In this document: one piece after another, positions 24,512 to 33,143 of the stretch
Numbering within the stretch: position 1 is the stretch's first letter
How the letters are laid out: each line of letters begins with the position of its first letter
NCBI RefSeq assembly: GCF_018332715.1
Contig: NZ_BOQP01000004.1
Location: 1-64,000, forward strand
Length of the DNA: 64,000 bases
Source of the DNA: Winogradskya consettensis
GTDB lineage: Bacteria; Actinomycetota; Actinomycetes; Mycobacteriales; Micromonosporaceae
Reading direction: 5' to 3'
Made by a program: the position numbers and the translations under genes
The notes under the pieces: model-generated
The model's database searches: none
Seen by the model: the letters and a program-made list of their open reading frames with translations, nothing else
What the model was told of the DNA's origin: nothing

Positions 24512-25565
24512 CCTGGACCGGTTGCTCGCGGATTCGATGCGGAGCGCCGCCGACCACGCTCCCTCGGACGGCGGGCTGCTCAGCTCGGTGCACCGCAGGT
24601 CCCGCCGCCACCACCGCCGCCGGGTCGCCACCGGGCTGTCCACCGCGGCCGCCGTGCTGGCGCTCGGCGTACCCTTCGGCGTGGTCCTCGCCACCCGCGA
24701 TCAGCCGGTGGTCGCACCCACCCAGGGCCCTGCGCCGGCAGCCCCCGCCCCGGCCACCTCGCCCTCGGCCGCGGCGTCCCCCTCTTCCTCGCGCTCGCCG
24801 GCGACGAGCAGGTCCCCGGCCCGCACACCCTCATCGTCGGCACCCACCACGAACACGCTCCGCCTGGTCGACGGCTGGACCGCACCGACGTTCCCCTACA
24901 CACTCCCGGCCACCGACGGCATGAGCGCTCCCGTCGCGTCGATGCGCGACGGCACTCCGATCGCGTTCTTCGAGGCCACCGATCTGCAGGACCACGCCGA
25001 CATCACGATCACGGTGTCGAGCCGGAAACCGTCGTTCACCACGTCCGCCACGGAGTCGGCCAAGCAGGTACGCGGCCACTCCGGAACCCTGCGGACGGTC
25101 GACGTGCAGCCCGCGAAGCAGCTCACCCTCTTCTGGCAGGAATCCGCGGGCCGGTGGATCCAGCTGGCCACCGATGACACGTACACGCCGAAACAGGTCG
25201 TCGCCCTCGCCGATTCACTGACGTCCGCCTCGATCGCCGTGCTGCCGCCGTTCACGCTCGACCTCACCCCGTCGGGGCTGGCGGCGGACACGGTCACCGC
25301 GTCGAGGATGACCTTCCGGAACAGCTCCGGCACGATCGCTGTGGTGCTGCGCAAACGGCAGCAGCTGACCGACACCACGGGCAAGGCCGGCAAGTACAAG
25401 GCCCAGCTCACCCGGGACGCGGACGGCGCGAAGCTGGCCGTCGACGTCACCGACTGGGACGCCACGCTGGAGATCACCGTCAGCGCGGGGCTCACCGTGT
25501 CCGACACGGAACTGACCCGGTTCGCATCGGGCGTACACATCCTGAACCGTTCCGACCCCGAATGA
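24504..25565 (+). CDS. Membrane-anchored protein, putative cognate regulator of the SigE-type factor
   Basis: This 353-residue protein has about 50 cytoplasmic residues, one transmembrane helix (VATGLSTAAAVLALGVPFGVVLA), a Ser/Pro/Ala-rich linker of about 70 residues and an extracytoplasmic beta-rich domain of about 220 residues. The topology and the 8-base overlap with the sigma gene suggest an anti-sigma or sensor role. The cytoplasmic part lacks an obvious zinc-binding HxxxCxxC motif, so the mechanism would differ from ZAS anti-sigma factors. The external domain is not one I recognise. Relation to the sigma factor is inferred from gene order only. Confidence 0.6.
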   Translation: MDDLDRLLADSMRSAADHAPSDGGLLSSVHRRSRRHHRRRVATGLSTAAAVLALGVPFGVVLATRDQPVVAPTQGPAPAAPAPATSPSAAASPSSSRSPATSRSPARTPSSSAPTTNTLRLVDGWTAPTFPYTLPATDGMSAPVASMRDGTPIAFFEATDLQDHADITITVSSRKPSFTTSATESAKQVRGHSGTLRTVDVQPAKQLTLFWQESAGRWIQLATDDTYTPKQVVALADSLTSASIAVLPPFTLDLTPSGLAADTVTASRMTFRNSSGTIAVVLRKRQQLTDTTGKAGKYKAQLTRDADGAKLAVDVTDWDATLEITVSAGLTVSDTELTRFASGVHILNRSDPE

Positions 25566-25674
25566 GCGGTCTGGTCACCACGTCGGGGATTTGCCCGACC
25601 TGTCAGCGGGGGCACGCCGGAGTGTGATGGGTACGGCCGGAGAAGTCGGCCGTTCGGCGTGCGAAGGGGACGGT

Positions 25675-26352
25675 ATGAGGGTTCTGCTCATCGAAGCCAA
25701 CGACATCCTGGCCGCTCGTCTCGTGGCCGCCCTGCGCGCTGCCGGCCTCGCGGTCGACCGGTCGCACGACGCCGCGGACGGTGAATTCAAGCAGACCTGC
25801 ACGCGGTACGACACCCTGATCGTCGATCGCCGGCTGCCGGACGGTGACGGCGCTGCGATGACGCGCGCGCTGCGCGGTGACGGCGTGCGGACCCCGATCC
25901 TGCTGCTGAGCCATCGTGACGACCCGGCCGAGCGGATCGAGGGTTTCGCGGCCGGCGCGGACGACTGTGTGAGCGCGCCGTTCGCTCTGGCCGAACTGGC
26001 GGTCCGGGTCCGGGCGCTGTGCCGGCGTACCGGTGAGACGCGGCCCGCTTTCGTCCGGTCCGGTGACCTGAGCCTGGACCTGTCACGCCGGGCCGTCACC
26101 CTCTGCGGGGCGCCGGTTTCGTTGTCGGCGAAGGAGTTCGCGGTGCTGGAGCTGCTCGCCACCCGTGCCGATCAGGTCATCACCCGTAGCGAGCTGATCG
26201 AGTGCTGCTGGGACGAGATGGCCGACCCGCGTTCCAATGTGGTCGACGCCGTGGTGGCCCGGCTGCGGCGACGGCTGGGCCGGCCCGGGCTCATCCAGTC
26301 GGTGCACGGCGTCGGTTTCCGGCTGGGCCCGGCCGAGTCGCAGGCCGCCTGA
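25675..26352 (+). CDS. OmpR/PhoB-type response regulator, atypical and without a partner kinase
   Basis: This 225-residue protein has a receiver domain (about 1-120) and a winged-helix DNA-binding domain (about 130-220, with LSAKEFAVLELLATRADQV and VVDAVVARLRRRLG). The phosphorylation site appears as Asp51 in VDRRLPDGDG. The conserved Lys before Pro-Phe is replaced (SAPF, about residue 101). The acidic pair near the N-terminus reads EAND, so the second metal-binding acid is missing. It may therefore work without phosphorylation. The ATG at 25675 follows GAAGGGGA. No histidine kinase is adjacent. Its targets are unknown. Confidence 0.85.
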   Translation: MRVLLIEANDILAARLVAALRAAGLAVDRSHDAADGEFKQTCTRYDTLIVDRRLPDGDGAAMTRALRGDGVRTPILLLSHRDDPAERIEGFAAGADDCVSAPFALAELAVRVRALCRRTGETRPAFVRSGDLSLDLSRRAVTLCGAPVSLSAKEFAVLELLATRADQVITRSELIECCWDEMADPRSNVVDAVVARLRRRLGRPGLIQSVHGVGFRLGPAESQAA

Positions 26353-26370
26353 GCAGCATGCCCCCGCGAA

Positions 26371-26398
26371 ACAGCCCGAGCCCAGCGGCTCGGGCTGT
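26371..26398. terminator. Hairpin terminator between convergent genes
   Basis: ACAGCCCGAG and CTCGGGCTGT are exact 10-base arms, between the response regulator and the penicillin acylase gene ends. Confidence 0.8.
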
Positions 26399-26407
26399 TC
26401 CGTGTGC

Positions 26408-29008
26408 TCAGCTTCCGGGCGTGAGGGTCAGCTCGTCCTCGGTGGCGGCGTCCACCGCGGAGCGGGTGAAGGCCCACGGCGCGGTACGGCCCGTGCGCCA
26501 CAATGCCGTCTGGTCGTCGTAGTGCTCGTCGGCGGCGTGCCCCGAGACACCGGTGAGGTTCACCCACGTGGAGGCGTCCAGGTTGCTCAGGTCGACGACC
26601 ATGCGCATCGAGGGGACCCAGTTGACCTCGTACCCCTCCCGGGCGTCCCAGCCGGTTGCGTCGACCGCCGCGGTGCCGCCGGGGACCTCGAACGGCCCGC
26701 TGTTGAGCAGCCACTGCACGGGTGCCGGCCCGCCGGTGCCGAGCGTCTGGTTGCGCAGGGTCAGCTGGTGCAGGTCACCCCAGCGCCACTGCGCCGGGTC
26801 GGTGCCGAGCTTTCCGGACAGCGTCGCGGCCGCGTCGTTCATGGCAGCGATCAAGACATCGTCACGGGTACGCAACCCGCGTGGATCGGTCGTGTTCTGC
26901 CACCACATCGAATCGGGCTGCGCCAGCATCTTGCGCACGATCTCGTACCAGAGGCCGCCGCCGTCGGGGCCCTTGCCGTAGGGCGTACCGGCGAAGCGGG
27001 CCTCGAACGTGAGCTCGAGCATCCGGTCCCAGACCGCGTTGAAGTACGCGGCCGCCGCCGAGTCCACCGGCTGGTCGAAGTTCCAGTCGCGCAGCAGTGC
27101 CTGTGCCTTGCGGGCCCCCTCGCCCGGGGTCACGGCGAGCAGCCGCGGCACGAGGTCCTCGGCGTTGCCGTTGTGGGTGTCCAGCTGGATGCGCCGCATC
27201 GCCGCGGCGTCGAGCTTCCCGGCGTCCTCGATCAGTTTCGTGATCCGGGCGGCGCGGTAGCCGTCCCCCCACACCGACGTGATGTGGTGCGGGTATTCCG
27301 GCCCGACGACGGCGTTGTTGGCGCTGACGATGTAGCCCGACGGCGGGTCGAGCTGGGTGGGCATGTCGTCGAAGGGCAGGTAACCGGTCCAGTCGTACTC
27401 ACCGGTCCAGCCCGGCACCGGGGCGGTGCCGTCGCCCTTCGCGCGGACCGGGATCAGGCCCGGCGCCTGGTATCCGATGTGGCCCGCGGTGTCGGCGTAG
27501 ACCAGGTTCTGCGACGGCACGGAGAACTTCGCCGCGGCGGCCCTGAACGACGTCCAGTCGGTGGCGGTGTCGAGGGCGAAGACGGCGTCGAGGGTGGGGT
27601 GCGGGTCCAGCGCCGTCCACTGCAACGCCACCGCGTAGCCGCCGGGGGCCGGGGCGATACCGGGTTCACGGCCGGCGTCACCGGCCTGTTTCACCCGGTC
27701 GTAGACGTCGGAGATGATCGGGCCGTGCCGGGTGGCGCGGACGGTGATGGTCCGCGGCTCACCGCCGGCGATCTTGATGACCTCGGTACGGGTGGTCAGC
27801 GGAACCTGCGCGCCGCGGTACTCGTACGTGCCGCCGGTGATCTTCTCGAGGAACAGGTCGGTGTCGGCGGGCCCCAGGTTGGTGAAGCCCCACGTGACGT
27901 TCGCGTTGTGGCCGATGACGATGCCCGGCAGACCGGCGAACCCGAAACCGGCGACGTCGTACGGGCACCCGGCCGTCACCTTCTCGCAGTGCAGCCCCGA
28001 CTGGTACCAGACGCCGGGCTGCGACGCCGCGAGGTGCGGATCGTTGGCCAGCAGCGGCTTACCGGTCGTCGTCCGCGACCCGGCGACGGCCCACGCGTTG
28101 GAGCCGATACTGCGGCCCCGCTCCCCCAGCACCCCGTCGATCGCCGTGGCACCCTGCGCGGAGCTGCCCACGGCGCCCAGCTGCTCGTCGGTGAAGGCCT
28201 GCCCGCTGCCCCCGCCGGCGCCCCCGGTCGACGCGCCCGCCGCGATCGTGGTCGGCCAGCGCTGGTAGTCGTAGTCCGGGAACAGCTCGTCGACCTGCTC
28301 CTGGGTCAGCGTCGCGGACATCAGCGAGCGGCGGATCTGGTCGGACATGCTGCCGTTGAGGTCCCACGCCATCGCCTTGAGCCACGAGAGCGAGTCGGCC
28401 GGCGTCCAGGGCTCCGGGGCGGGGACCTCGGTGGTCAGGCCCAGCAGGCCGTACTCGGCGCTGAGGCTCCATCCGCTGTGGTCCTTCAGGTAGGCGTTGA
28501 CGCCGGCGGCGTACGCGTCGAGGTGTGCCCTCGACTGCGGCGACAGCATCGTGACCTCTTGCTCGGCCACCCGTCGCCAGCCCATGGTCCGGATCATCGC
28601 GTCCGTCTCGACCTGGCCCTCGCCGAACAGCTCGGCCAGCCGCCCGGCGGTGATGTGCCGGCGGATGTCCATCTCCCAGAACCGGTCCTGGGCGGCCACG
28701 TAGCCCTGGGCGAGGAACAGGTCGTGCGGGGTTCCCGCGTAGATCTGCGGGACGCCGAGCCCGTCCCGGACCACCCGGACCGGCCCGCTCAGTCCGGGCA
28801 CGGCCAGGGTGCCCGTGTACTGCGGCAACGAGCGGCGCACCAGCCAGGTGGCGGTCAGGCCGGCCCCGGCCACCACGACGACGAGGGTCGCGACGGTGAA
28901 CCAGGCGGCGAGGCGCCAGCGGCGCAGGATGCGGTGACGCCGGGACGGCACCACGGCCGGGGCGTCGGGTGATGTGCCCTGGACGGGCTTGGCGATCACG
29001 TCGGTCAT
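26408..29008 (-). CDS. Penicillin acylase family (S45 Ntn-hydrolase), membrane-anchored or secreted
   Basis: This 866-residue protein has an N-terminal hydrophobic segment (AAWFTVATLVVVVAGAGL) after a basic stretch, so it acts outside the cytoplasmic membrane. The precursor layout is complete: an alpha part with VRVVRDGLGVPQIYAGTPHD and GYVAAQDRFWEMD, a spacer rich in Gly and Ala, then the beta chain beginning at Ser in GSNAWAV, the autocatalytic nucleophile. NDPHLA, HNANVTWGFTN and the late beta-chain segments are also family features. It removes acyl groups from amides. Next to an NRPS cluster with a fatty-acyl loading module it could deacylate a secreted prodrug, as PvdQ does for pyoverdine. 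A general scavenging role is equally possible. Confidence 0.88.
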   Translation of the reverse strand: MTDVIAKPVQGTSPDAPAVVPSRRHRILRRWRLAAWFTVATLVVVVAGAGLTATWLVRRSLPQYTGTLAVPGLSGPVRVVRDGLGVPQIYAGTPHDLFLAQGYVAAQDRFWEMDIRRHITAGRLAELFGEGQVETDAMIRTMGWRRVAEQEVTMLSPQSRAHLDAYAAGVNAYLKDHSGWSLSAEYGLLGLTTEVPAPEPWTPADSLSWLKAMAWDLNGSMSDQIRRSLMSATLTQEQVDELFPDYDYQRWPTTIAAGASTGGAGGGSGQAFTDEQLGAVGSSAQGATAIDGVLGERGRSIGSNAWAVAGSRTTTGKPLLANDPHLAASQPGVWYQSGLHCEKVTAGCPYDVAGFGFAGLPGIVIGHNANVTWGFTNLGPADTDLFLEKITGGTYEYRGAQVPLTTRTEVIKIAGGEPRTITVRATRHGPIISDVYDRVKQAGDAGREPGIAPAPGGYAVALQWTALDPHPTLDAVFALDTATDWTSFRAAAAKFSVPSQNLVYADTAGHIGYQAPGLIPVRAKGDGTAPVPGWTGEYDWTGYLPFDDMPTQLDPPSGYIVSANNAVVGPEYPHHITSVWGDGYRAARITKLIEDAGKLDAAAMRRIQLDTHNGNAEDLVPRLLAVTPGEGARKAQALLRDWNFDQPVDSAAAAYFNAVWDRMLELTFEARFAGTPYGKGPDGGGLWYEIVRKMLAQPDSMWWQNTTDPRGLRTRDDVLIAAMNDAAATLSGKLGTDPAQWRWGDLHQLTLRNQTLGTGGPAPVQWLLNSGPFEVPGGTAAVDATGWDAREGYEVNWVPSMRMVVDLSNLDASTWVNLTGVSGHAADEHYDDQTALWRTGRTAPWAFTRSAVDAATEDELTLTPGS

Positions 29009-29130
29009 ACCCCCACCGTTCTCGCGCGCGAGCGGCACGGACAGCCGGGAACATCCCTGACATGTGCCGCGGGGGCTTCCCGGGGGACGGTGGCGAGGAT
29101 GGCTGAACCGTCTTTCTAGGGAGCTACGAC

Positions 29131-29847
29131 ATGACTGGAATCATCGCGCTGTGGGCGGCGCCGCGGTCCCGATCCACCGCGTTCTTCCGCTCGATGGTGG
29201 AGCACGGTGACGTGGTCGCGCTGCACGAGCCGCTGTGCAACCTGGTCGACTTCGGGGAGACGACGGTGCTGGACCGCGTCGTGCGGACCCCGGCCGAGCT
29301 GATCGAGGTTCTCACGGGGATCGCGCGGACCCGTACGGTGTTCTTCAAGGACACCACCGACCAGCGTTACCCGGAGATCCTCGCGGACACGGCGTTCCTG
29401 CGCGAAGCCCAGCACACGTTCCTGATCCGCACGCCCGCGGAGGTGGCCTCGTCGTTCTACGCGTTGAAGCCCGACATGCGGGTCTCCGACATCGGCATCG
29501 AGAACCAGCACGAGATTCTCGAGGCGGTCCGCGTGGCCGGGGGTGCTCCGGCGGTCGTGATCGACTCGGCCGACCTGGTCACCGCACCGGAGGCCACGAT
29601 GGCGAACTACTGCGCCGAGGTCGGGCTCCCGTTCCGCCCGGAGGCGCTGAGCTGGCAGGCCGGTGCCCGCCCCGAGTGGGAGCGCAGCGACCGGTGGCAC
29701 CAGGACGTGGCCGCCAGCACCGGGTTCAGCGCCCGGACCTCGCAGTACGCCAGCACGGTGGAGAACGACCCGCGGCTCGCCGCGTTCAGCGCTCACCACG
29801 AGCCGTTCTACCAGCTGCTGCGGGCCCAGCGCCTCGTCACCGCCTGA
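29131..29847 (+). CDS. Sulfotransferase family protein
   Basis: This 238-residue cytoplasmic protein starts with the 5'-phosphosulfate loop AAPRSRSTAFFR and has the RTPAEVASSFYALKP region where the 3'-phosphate-binding Arg and Ser of PAPS enzymes lie. It should move a sulfo group from PAPS to a hydroxyl. It lies between the acylase and the first NRPS gene, facing the latter. In azinomycin biosynthesis a sulfotransferase activates a hydroxyl of an AmCP-derived amino acid so that sulfate can leave during ring closure. A similar role here is attractive but not proven. Some distant relatives act on other phosphorylated or sulfated compounds. Confidence 0.75.
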   Translation: MTGIIALWAAPRSRSTAFFRSMVEHGDVVALHEPLCNLVDFGETTVLDRVVRTPAELIEVLTGIARTRTVFFKDTTDQRYPEILADTAFLREAQHTFLIRTPAEVASSFYALKPDMRVSDIGIENQHEILEAVRVAGGAPAVVIDSADLVTAPEATMANYCAEVGLPFRPEALSWQAGARPEWERSDRWHQDVAASTGFSARTSQYASTVENDPRLAAFSAHHEPFYQLLRAQRLVTA

Positions 29848-29859
29848 GCGATGCCGGAA

Positions 29860-29886
29860 GGGCCGTTCCCCGGTGGGGAGCGGCCC
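29860..29886. terminator. Hairpin terminator between convergent genes
   Basis: GGGCCGTTCCCC and GGGGAGCGGCCC pair with one mismatch, between the sulfotransferase and the leftward T-C protein. Confidence 0.7.
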
Positions 29887-29915
29887 TCGTCGTTCCACAG
29901 CGACGTCATCGAGGG

Positions 29916-31628
29916 TCAGGACGGTGGGTGCGGCCCGGGCGGCAGCCGCCCGATCTGGCGGTCCGCGTCCTCGCAGACCGCGATGAGCAGGGTGCGAAAC
30001 TGCCCGGAGAGGCGTTCGGCGGTGGCCGCGTCGAACAGCTCGGCGTCGTACTGGAGCAGCCCGCCCAGCACGCCGCCGACCTCGGCGACGGTGAGCTGCA
30101 GGTCGAACCGGGTCGCGCCGTCCGGCAACGGGACCGGCAGCAGGTCGAGCCCGCCGATGTCCAGCCGCGACTCCCGGTGCCCGAGGAGGAAGCCGGCGAG
30201 GGCGTCGCCCGGCGGCCCGGTGGGGCGCTGCAGCGTGAACAGTGCCTGGACCAGCGGGGGGCGGCCCGGGTCACGGGGTACGCGCAGCTCGTCCACCAGC
30301 CGGGGCAGCGGGAGCAGAGCCTGGTCGAGGGCACGCGGTACGCGTACCGCGGCGCGCCGGACGAGGTCGGCGAAGCTCTCCCCCGGGTCGATCCGCGCAC
30401 GCAGCACGGCGGTGGTCGTGAACGGCCCGATCGTGCCGGCGGTCTCGGCGTGGGTGCGGCCGTGCACCGGCGACCCGACCAGCAGGTCCCGCTGACCGGT
30501 GGTGCGCGAGAGCAGCACCTGGAACGCGCAGAGCAGGACCACGTAGAGCGTCGTGCCCAGGGCGTGGGCGAGCGCGCCGAGACGCGCCGAGGTCGTGGCG
30601 TCGAGGTGGAAACGGCTCACCCCGCCGGTGAAGCGCTGCCCGGGACCGCGTGGCCGGTCGGTGCGCAGTTCGAGCACGGTGGGCGCGCCCTCGAGCTCGG
30701 TACGCCAGAAGTCCTCGGCACCGGCGACGGTGGCTGCGTCCAGCTGGTTGTCGATCCAAGGCTGCACAACGGCGAAGCCCGGGACCGCGACGGGGTGGCA
30801 GGTGGGTCCGGCGCCGATCTCGTGGCGGTAGGCGGCGTCGAGCTCGCGGAGCAGGATCTCCAGGGACCACAGGTCGGCGACGAGGTGGTGGACGGCGAGG
30901 ACGAGGCGGTAGTCGGCGGGCCCTCGGTGGAACAGCTCCAGGCGTACCAAAGGCCCCGGGGCGAGCTCGAAGGGCCGGTGCGCTGTGGCACGCAACCGGG
31001 CCGCCAGCTCCTCATCGGTCCACGTCGTCGCGTCGTGCCCGGCGTAGGCGGGGGCGAGAACGGCGTGGACCCGCTGCACCGGTTCGCCGTCGATGGCGGG
31101 GAACGTGGTGCGCAGAGCGGCATGGCGGTGCGCGACCCGGGTCAGCGCGCGATGCAGGGCCTCGGCGTTCAGGTCACCGGTGACCTCGGCGGCGGTGCTG
31201 AGGTGAAAGGCGGAGCTGTCCGGGGCCAGCTGAGCGAGGAGCCACGTGGCGCGCTGCCCCGCGGTCGGTGGGAAGTCGCCGACGCTCTCACCGGAATCGG
31301 TCATCGGCACGGTCCGGGGCCGCCCGGCGATCTCCGCGGCGAGCGCCGCGATCCCCCGTCCGGAGTTCCGGCCCTCCCCGAGGTCGACGTGCAACCGGCT
31401 CTGGACGTGGTGCCGCAGGCGCAGCAGGTCGAGTGAGTCGAGGCCGAGCTCGCTGAACGGCCGGTCGAGCGGGACGGACCCGGGGTCGCCACCGGTGCGT
31501 TCGGCGACGCAGACGCTCAGGAACTCCGCGATGCTGTCGGTCCGGTCGCGGCCGGCGCCGATCCGGTGCTCAGGGGGCTTGTCCGAGTGCCTCACCGCGG
31601 CCCCGGCGAGCACCTCACGCCATCTCAT
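29916..31628 (-). CDS. NRPS T-C didomain protein (carrier plus condensation), no A domain
   Basis: This 570-residue protein has a carrier domain at about residues 35-105, with the phosphopantetheine site in FSELGLDSLDLL, and a condensation domain at about 125-545 with an intact HHLVADL catalytic motif. There is no adenylation domain. The first residues (MRWREVLAGAA) match the start of the FAAL-T-C-A-T protein at 39484 (MNWREVLSTAA), and its T and C domains also align well with that protein. It therefore looks like a copy that lost the FAAL and A-T parts. It must be loaded in trans. GAGG lies 6 bases before the ATG at 31628. It diverges from the exporter at 31782. Confidence 0.85.
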   Translation of the reverse strand: MRWREVLAGAAVRHSDKPPEHRIGAGRDRTDSIAEFLSVCVAERTGGDPGSVPLDRPFSELGLDSLDLLRLRHHVQSRLHVDLGEGRNSGRGIAALAAEIAGRPRTVPMTDSGESVGDFPPTAGQRATWLLAQLAPDSSAFHLSTAAEVTGDLNAEALHRALTRVAHRHAALRTTFPAIDGEPVQRVHAVLAPAYAGHDATTWTDEELAARLRATAHRPFELAPGPLVRLELFHRGPADYRLVLAVHHLVADLWSLEILLRELDAAYRHEIGAGPTCHPVAVPGFAVVQPWIDNQLDAATVAGAEDFWRTELEGAPTVLELRTDRPRGPGQRFTGGVSRFHLDATTSARLGALAHALGTTLYVVLLCAFQVLLSRTTGQRDLLVGSPVHGRTHAETAGTIGPFTTTAVLRARIDPGESFADLVRRAAVRVPRALDQALLPLPRLVDELRVPRDPGRPPLVQALFTLQRPTGPPGDALAGFLLGHRESRLDIGGLDLLPVPLPDGATRFDLQLTVAEVGGVLGGLLQYDAELFDAATAERLSGQFRTLLIAVCEDADRQIGRLPPGPHPPS

Positions 31629-31781
31629 CACGCGCCTCATCCCCATCGGAGTCCGTCGAGTACCCATCGTGCGGCCCCGGTGGCTCCGGGTGTGATCGGG
31701 AGAATCCCGGACTCCTGCGCGGCCGGTTCCGATGGGACGGTGCCCGTACCCGGACCGTTCGGCCGACCCGCGGGAGGCACG

Positions 31782-33056
31782 ATGACCAGCACCATCACCA
31801 GGACGGCACCGCCGCACGACCCGCCACCACCGCGATCGCCGTGGCGCGGCAACCATGACTTCCGGGCGTTGTGGACCGGCGATGCCGTCTCGCAGGTCGG
31901 GTCGCAGATCACCGGCGTGGTCCTGCCGCTGCTCGTGCTCACCACGATGAACGGCAGCGGCACCGACATCGGATTGCTGCAGGCCTGCTACACCGCGCCG
32001 TTCGTGCTGCTGCCGCTGCTCGCCGGGGTGTGGCTGGAGCGGCGGGCCCGGCTGCCCGTGCTGGTGTCGACCGACCTGATCCGGCTGGTGCTGGTGCTGG
32101 CCGTGCCGCTGCTGGCCCTGACCGGGGCGCTCGACCTGTGGCACGTCTTCCTGGTCGCGGCGCTCGGCGGGGCGGCGACGGTGCTGCACGACATCGCCGC
32201 GTCGGCGTACCTGCCGCGGGTCGTCGCCGCGGACCAGCTGCCCGCGGCGAACAGCATGCTCGCCACCAACCAGGCGGTCGGTAACACGGCGGGCCCGGGG
32301 GTGGCCGGCTGGGCGGCGGGAGCGTTCGGGCCGGCAGGCGCACTGGTGTTCGACGCACTGTCCTATCTGGTCTCGGCGAGCGCACTGCTGCTGGTCCGGC
32401 GGCGCGAGGAGCCACCGGCGCCCGAGCCGCGCGCGTCGGTACGGCGGCAGATCACCGACGGGCTGGGCGCGGTGCTGGGCCAGCCGGTGATCCGCCGGGT
32501 GGTGATCCATGCGGGCATCTACAACGCGGGGTACGCGCTGCTCGGTGTGGCGTTCCTGATCCACTTCGTCCGCGAGCTGGGCCAGGGCAGCACCCGGTAC
32601 GGCCTGGTGATGGTGGTCGGCGGGCTGGGTGCGGCGACCGGTGCGTTGCTCACGCCGGCGGTGCTGCGCCGCTTCGGTTTCGGCAGGACATTCACGCTGG
32701 TGCTGCCGTTCTCGACGCTGTCCTACCTGCTGCTCCCGGGTGCCGGCGGCGGCACCGCGGGGCTGGTGCGGTGCGCGGTGGCGTTCTTCCTGGGCTCCGC
32801 GGGAGCGGCCGGCGGGAGCGTCATCGCCATGACCCTGCGCCAGCGGCTCACCCCCGACCGGCTGCTCGCGCGGATGACCGCCAGCTACCGGCTGATCGCC
32901 TTCGGGTCGCTGTCCGTGGGGTCGACGGCCGCGGGTCTGCTCGTCGACCGGTTCGGTGCCCGGGCGGTGCTCTGGTGCGCGCCGCTGGTCCTGGTGGGGT
33001 CGGCGGTGCCGGTGCTCACGCGTACGGTGCGCCGCCTTGATCGCCTTTCGCAGTAA
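31782..33056 (+). CDS. MFS exporter, EntS/MFS_3-like
   Basis: This 424-residue membrane protein has 12 predicted helices. It starts RALWTGDAVSQVGSQITGVVLPLLVL and has loop WLERRARLPVLVSTDL at the motif A position, as in the EntS-type exporters often found beside NRPS genes. It probably exports the peptide product. GGGAGG lies 6 bases before the ATG at 31782. It opens the rightward unit that continues through the NRPS genes to 47852, with only 87 bases before the next gene. The divergent T-C gene shares its promoter region. Confidence 0.88.
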   Translation: MTSTITRTAPPHDPPPPRSPWRGNHDFRALWTGDAVSQVGSQITGVVLPLLVLTTMNGSGTDIGLLQACYTAPFVLLPLLAGVWLERRARLPVLVSTDLIRLVLVLAVPLLALTGALDLWHVFLVAALGGAATVLHDIAASAYLPRVVAADQLPAANSMLATNQAVGNTAGPGVAGWAAGAFGPAGALVFDALSYLVSASALLLVRRREEPPAPEPRASVRRQITDGLGAVLGQPVIRRVVIHAGIYNAGYALLGVAFLIHFVRELGQGSTRYGLVMVVGGLGAATGALLTPAVLRRFGFGRTFTLVLPFSTLSYLLLPGAGGGTAGLVRCAVAFFLGSAGAAGGSVIAMTLRQRLTPDRLLARMTASYRLIAFGSLSVGSTAAGLLVDRFGARAVLWCAPLVLVGSAVPVLTRTVRRLDRLSQ

Positions 33057-33143
33057 GGGGTTTCACCGACTCCATCCCCCACGCGCATTCCCGGACGATC
33101 GATGCCGATGGTGCCGGAGCCTCGGCACGAAAGGAGCTGTCAG

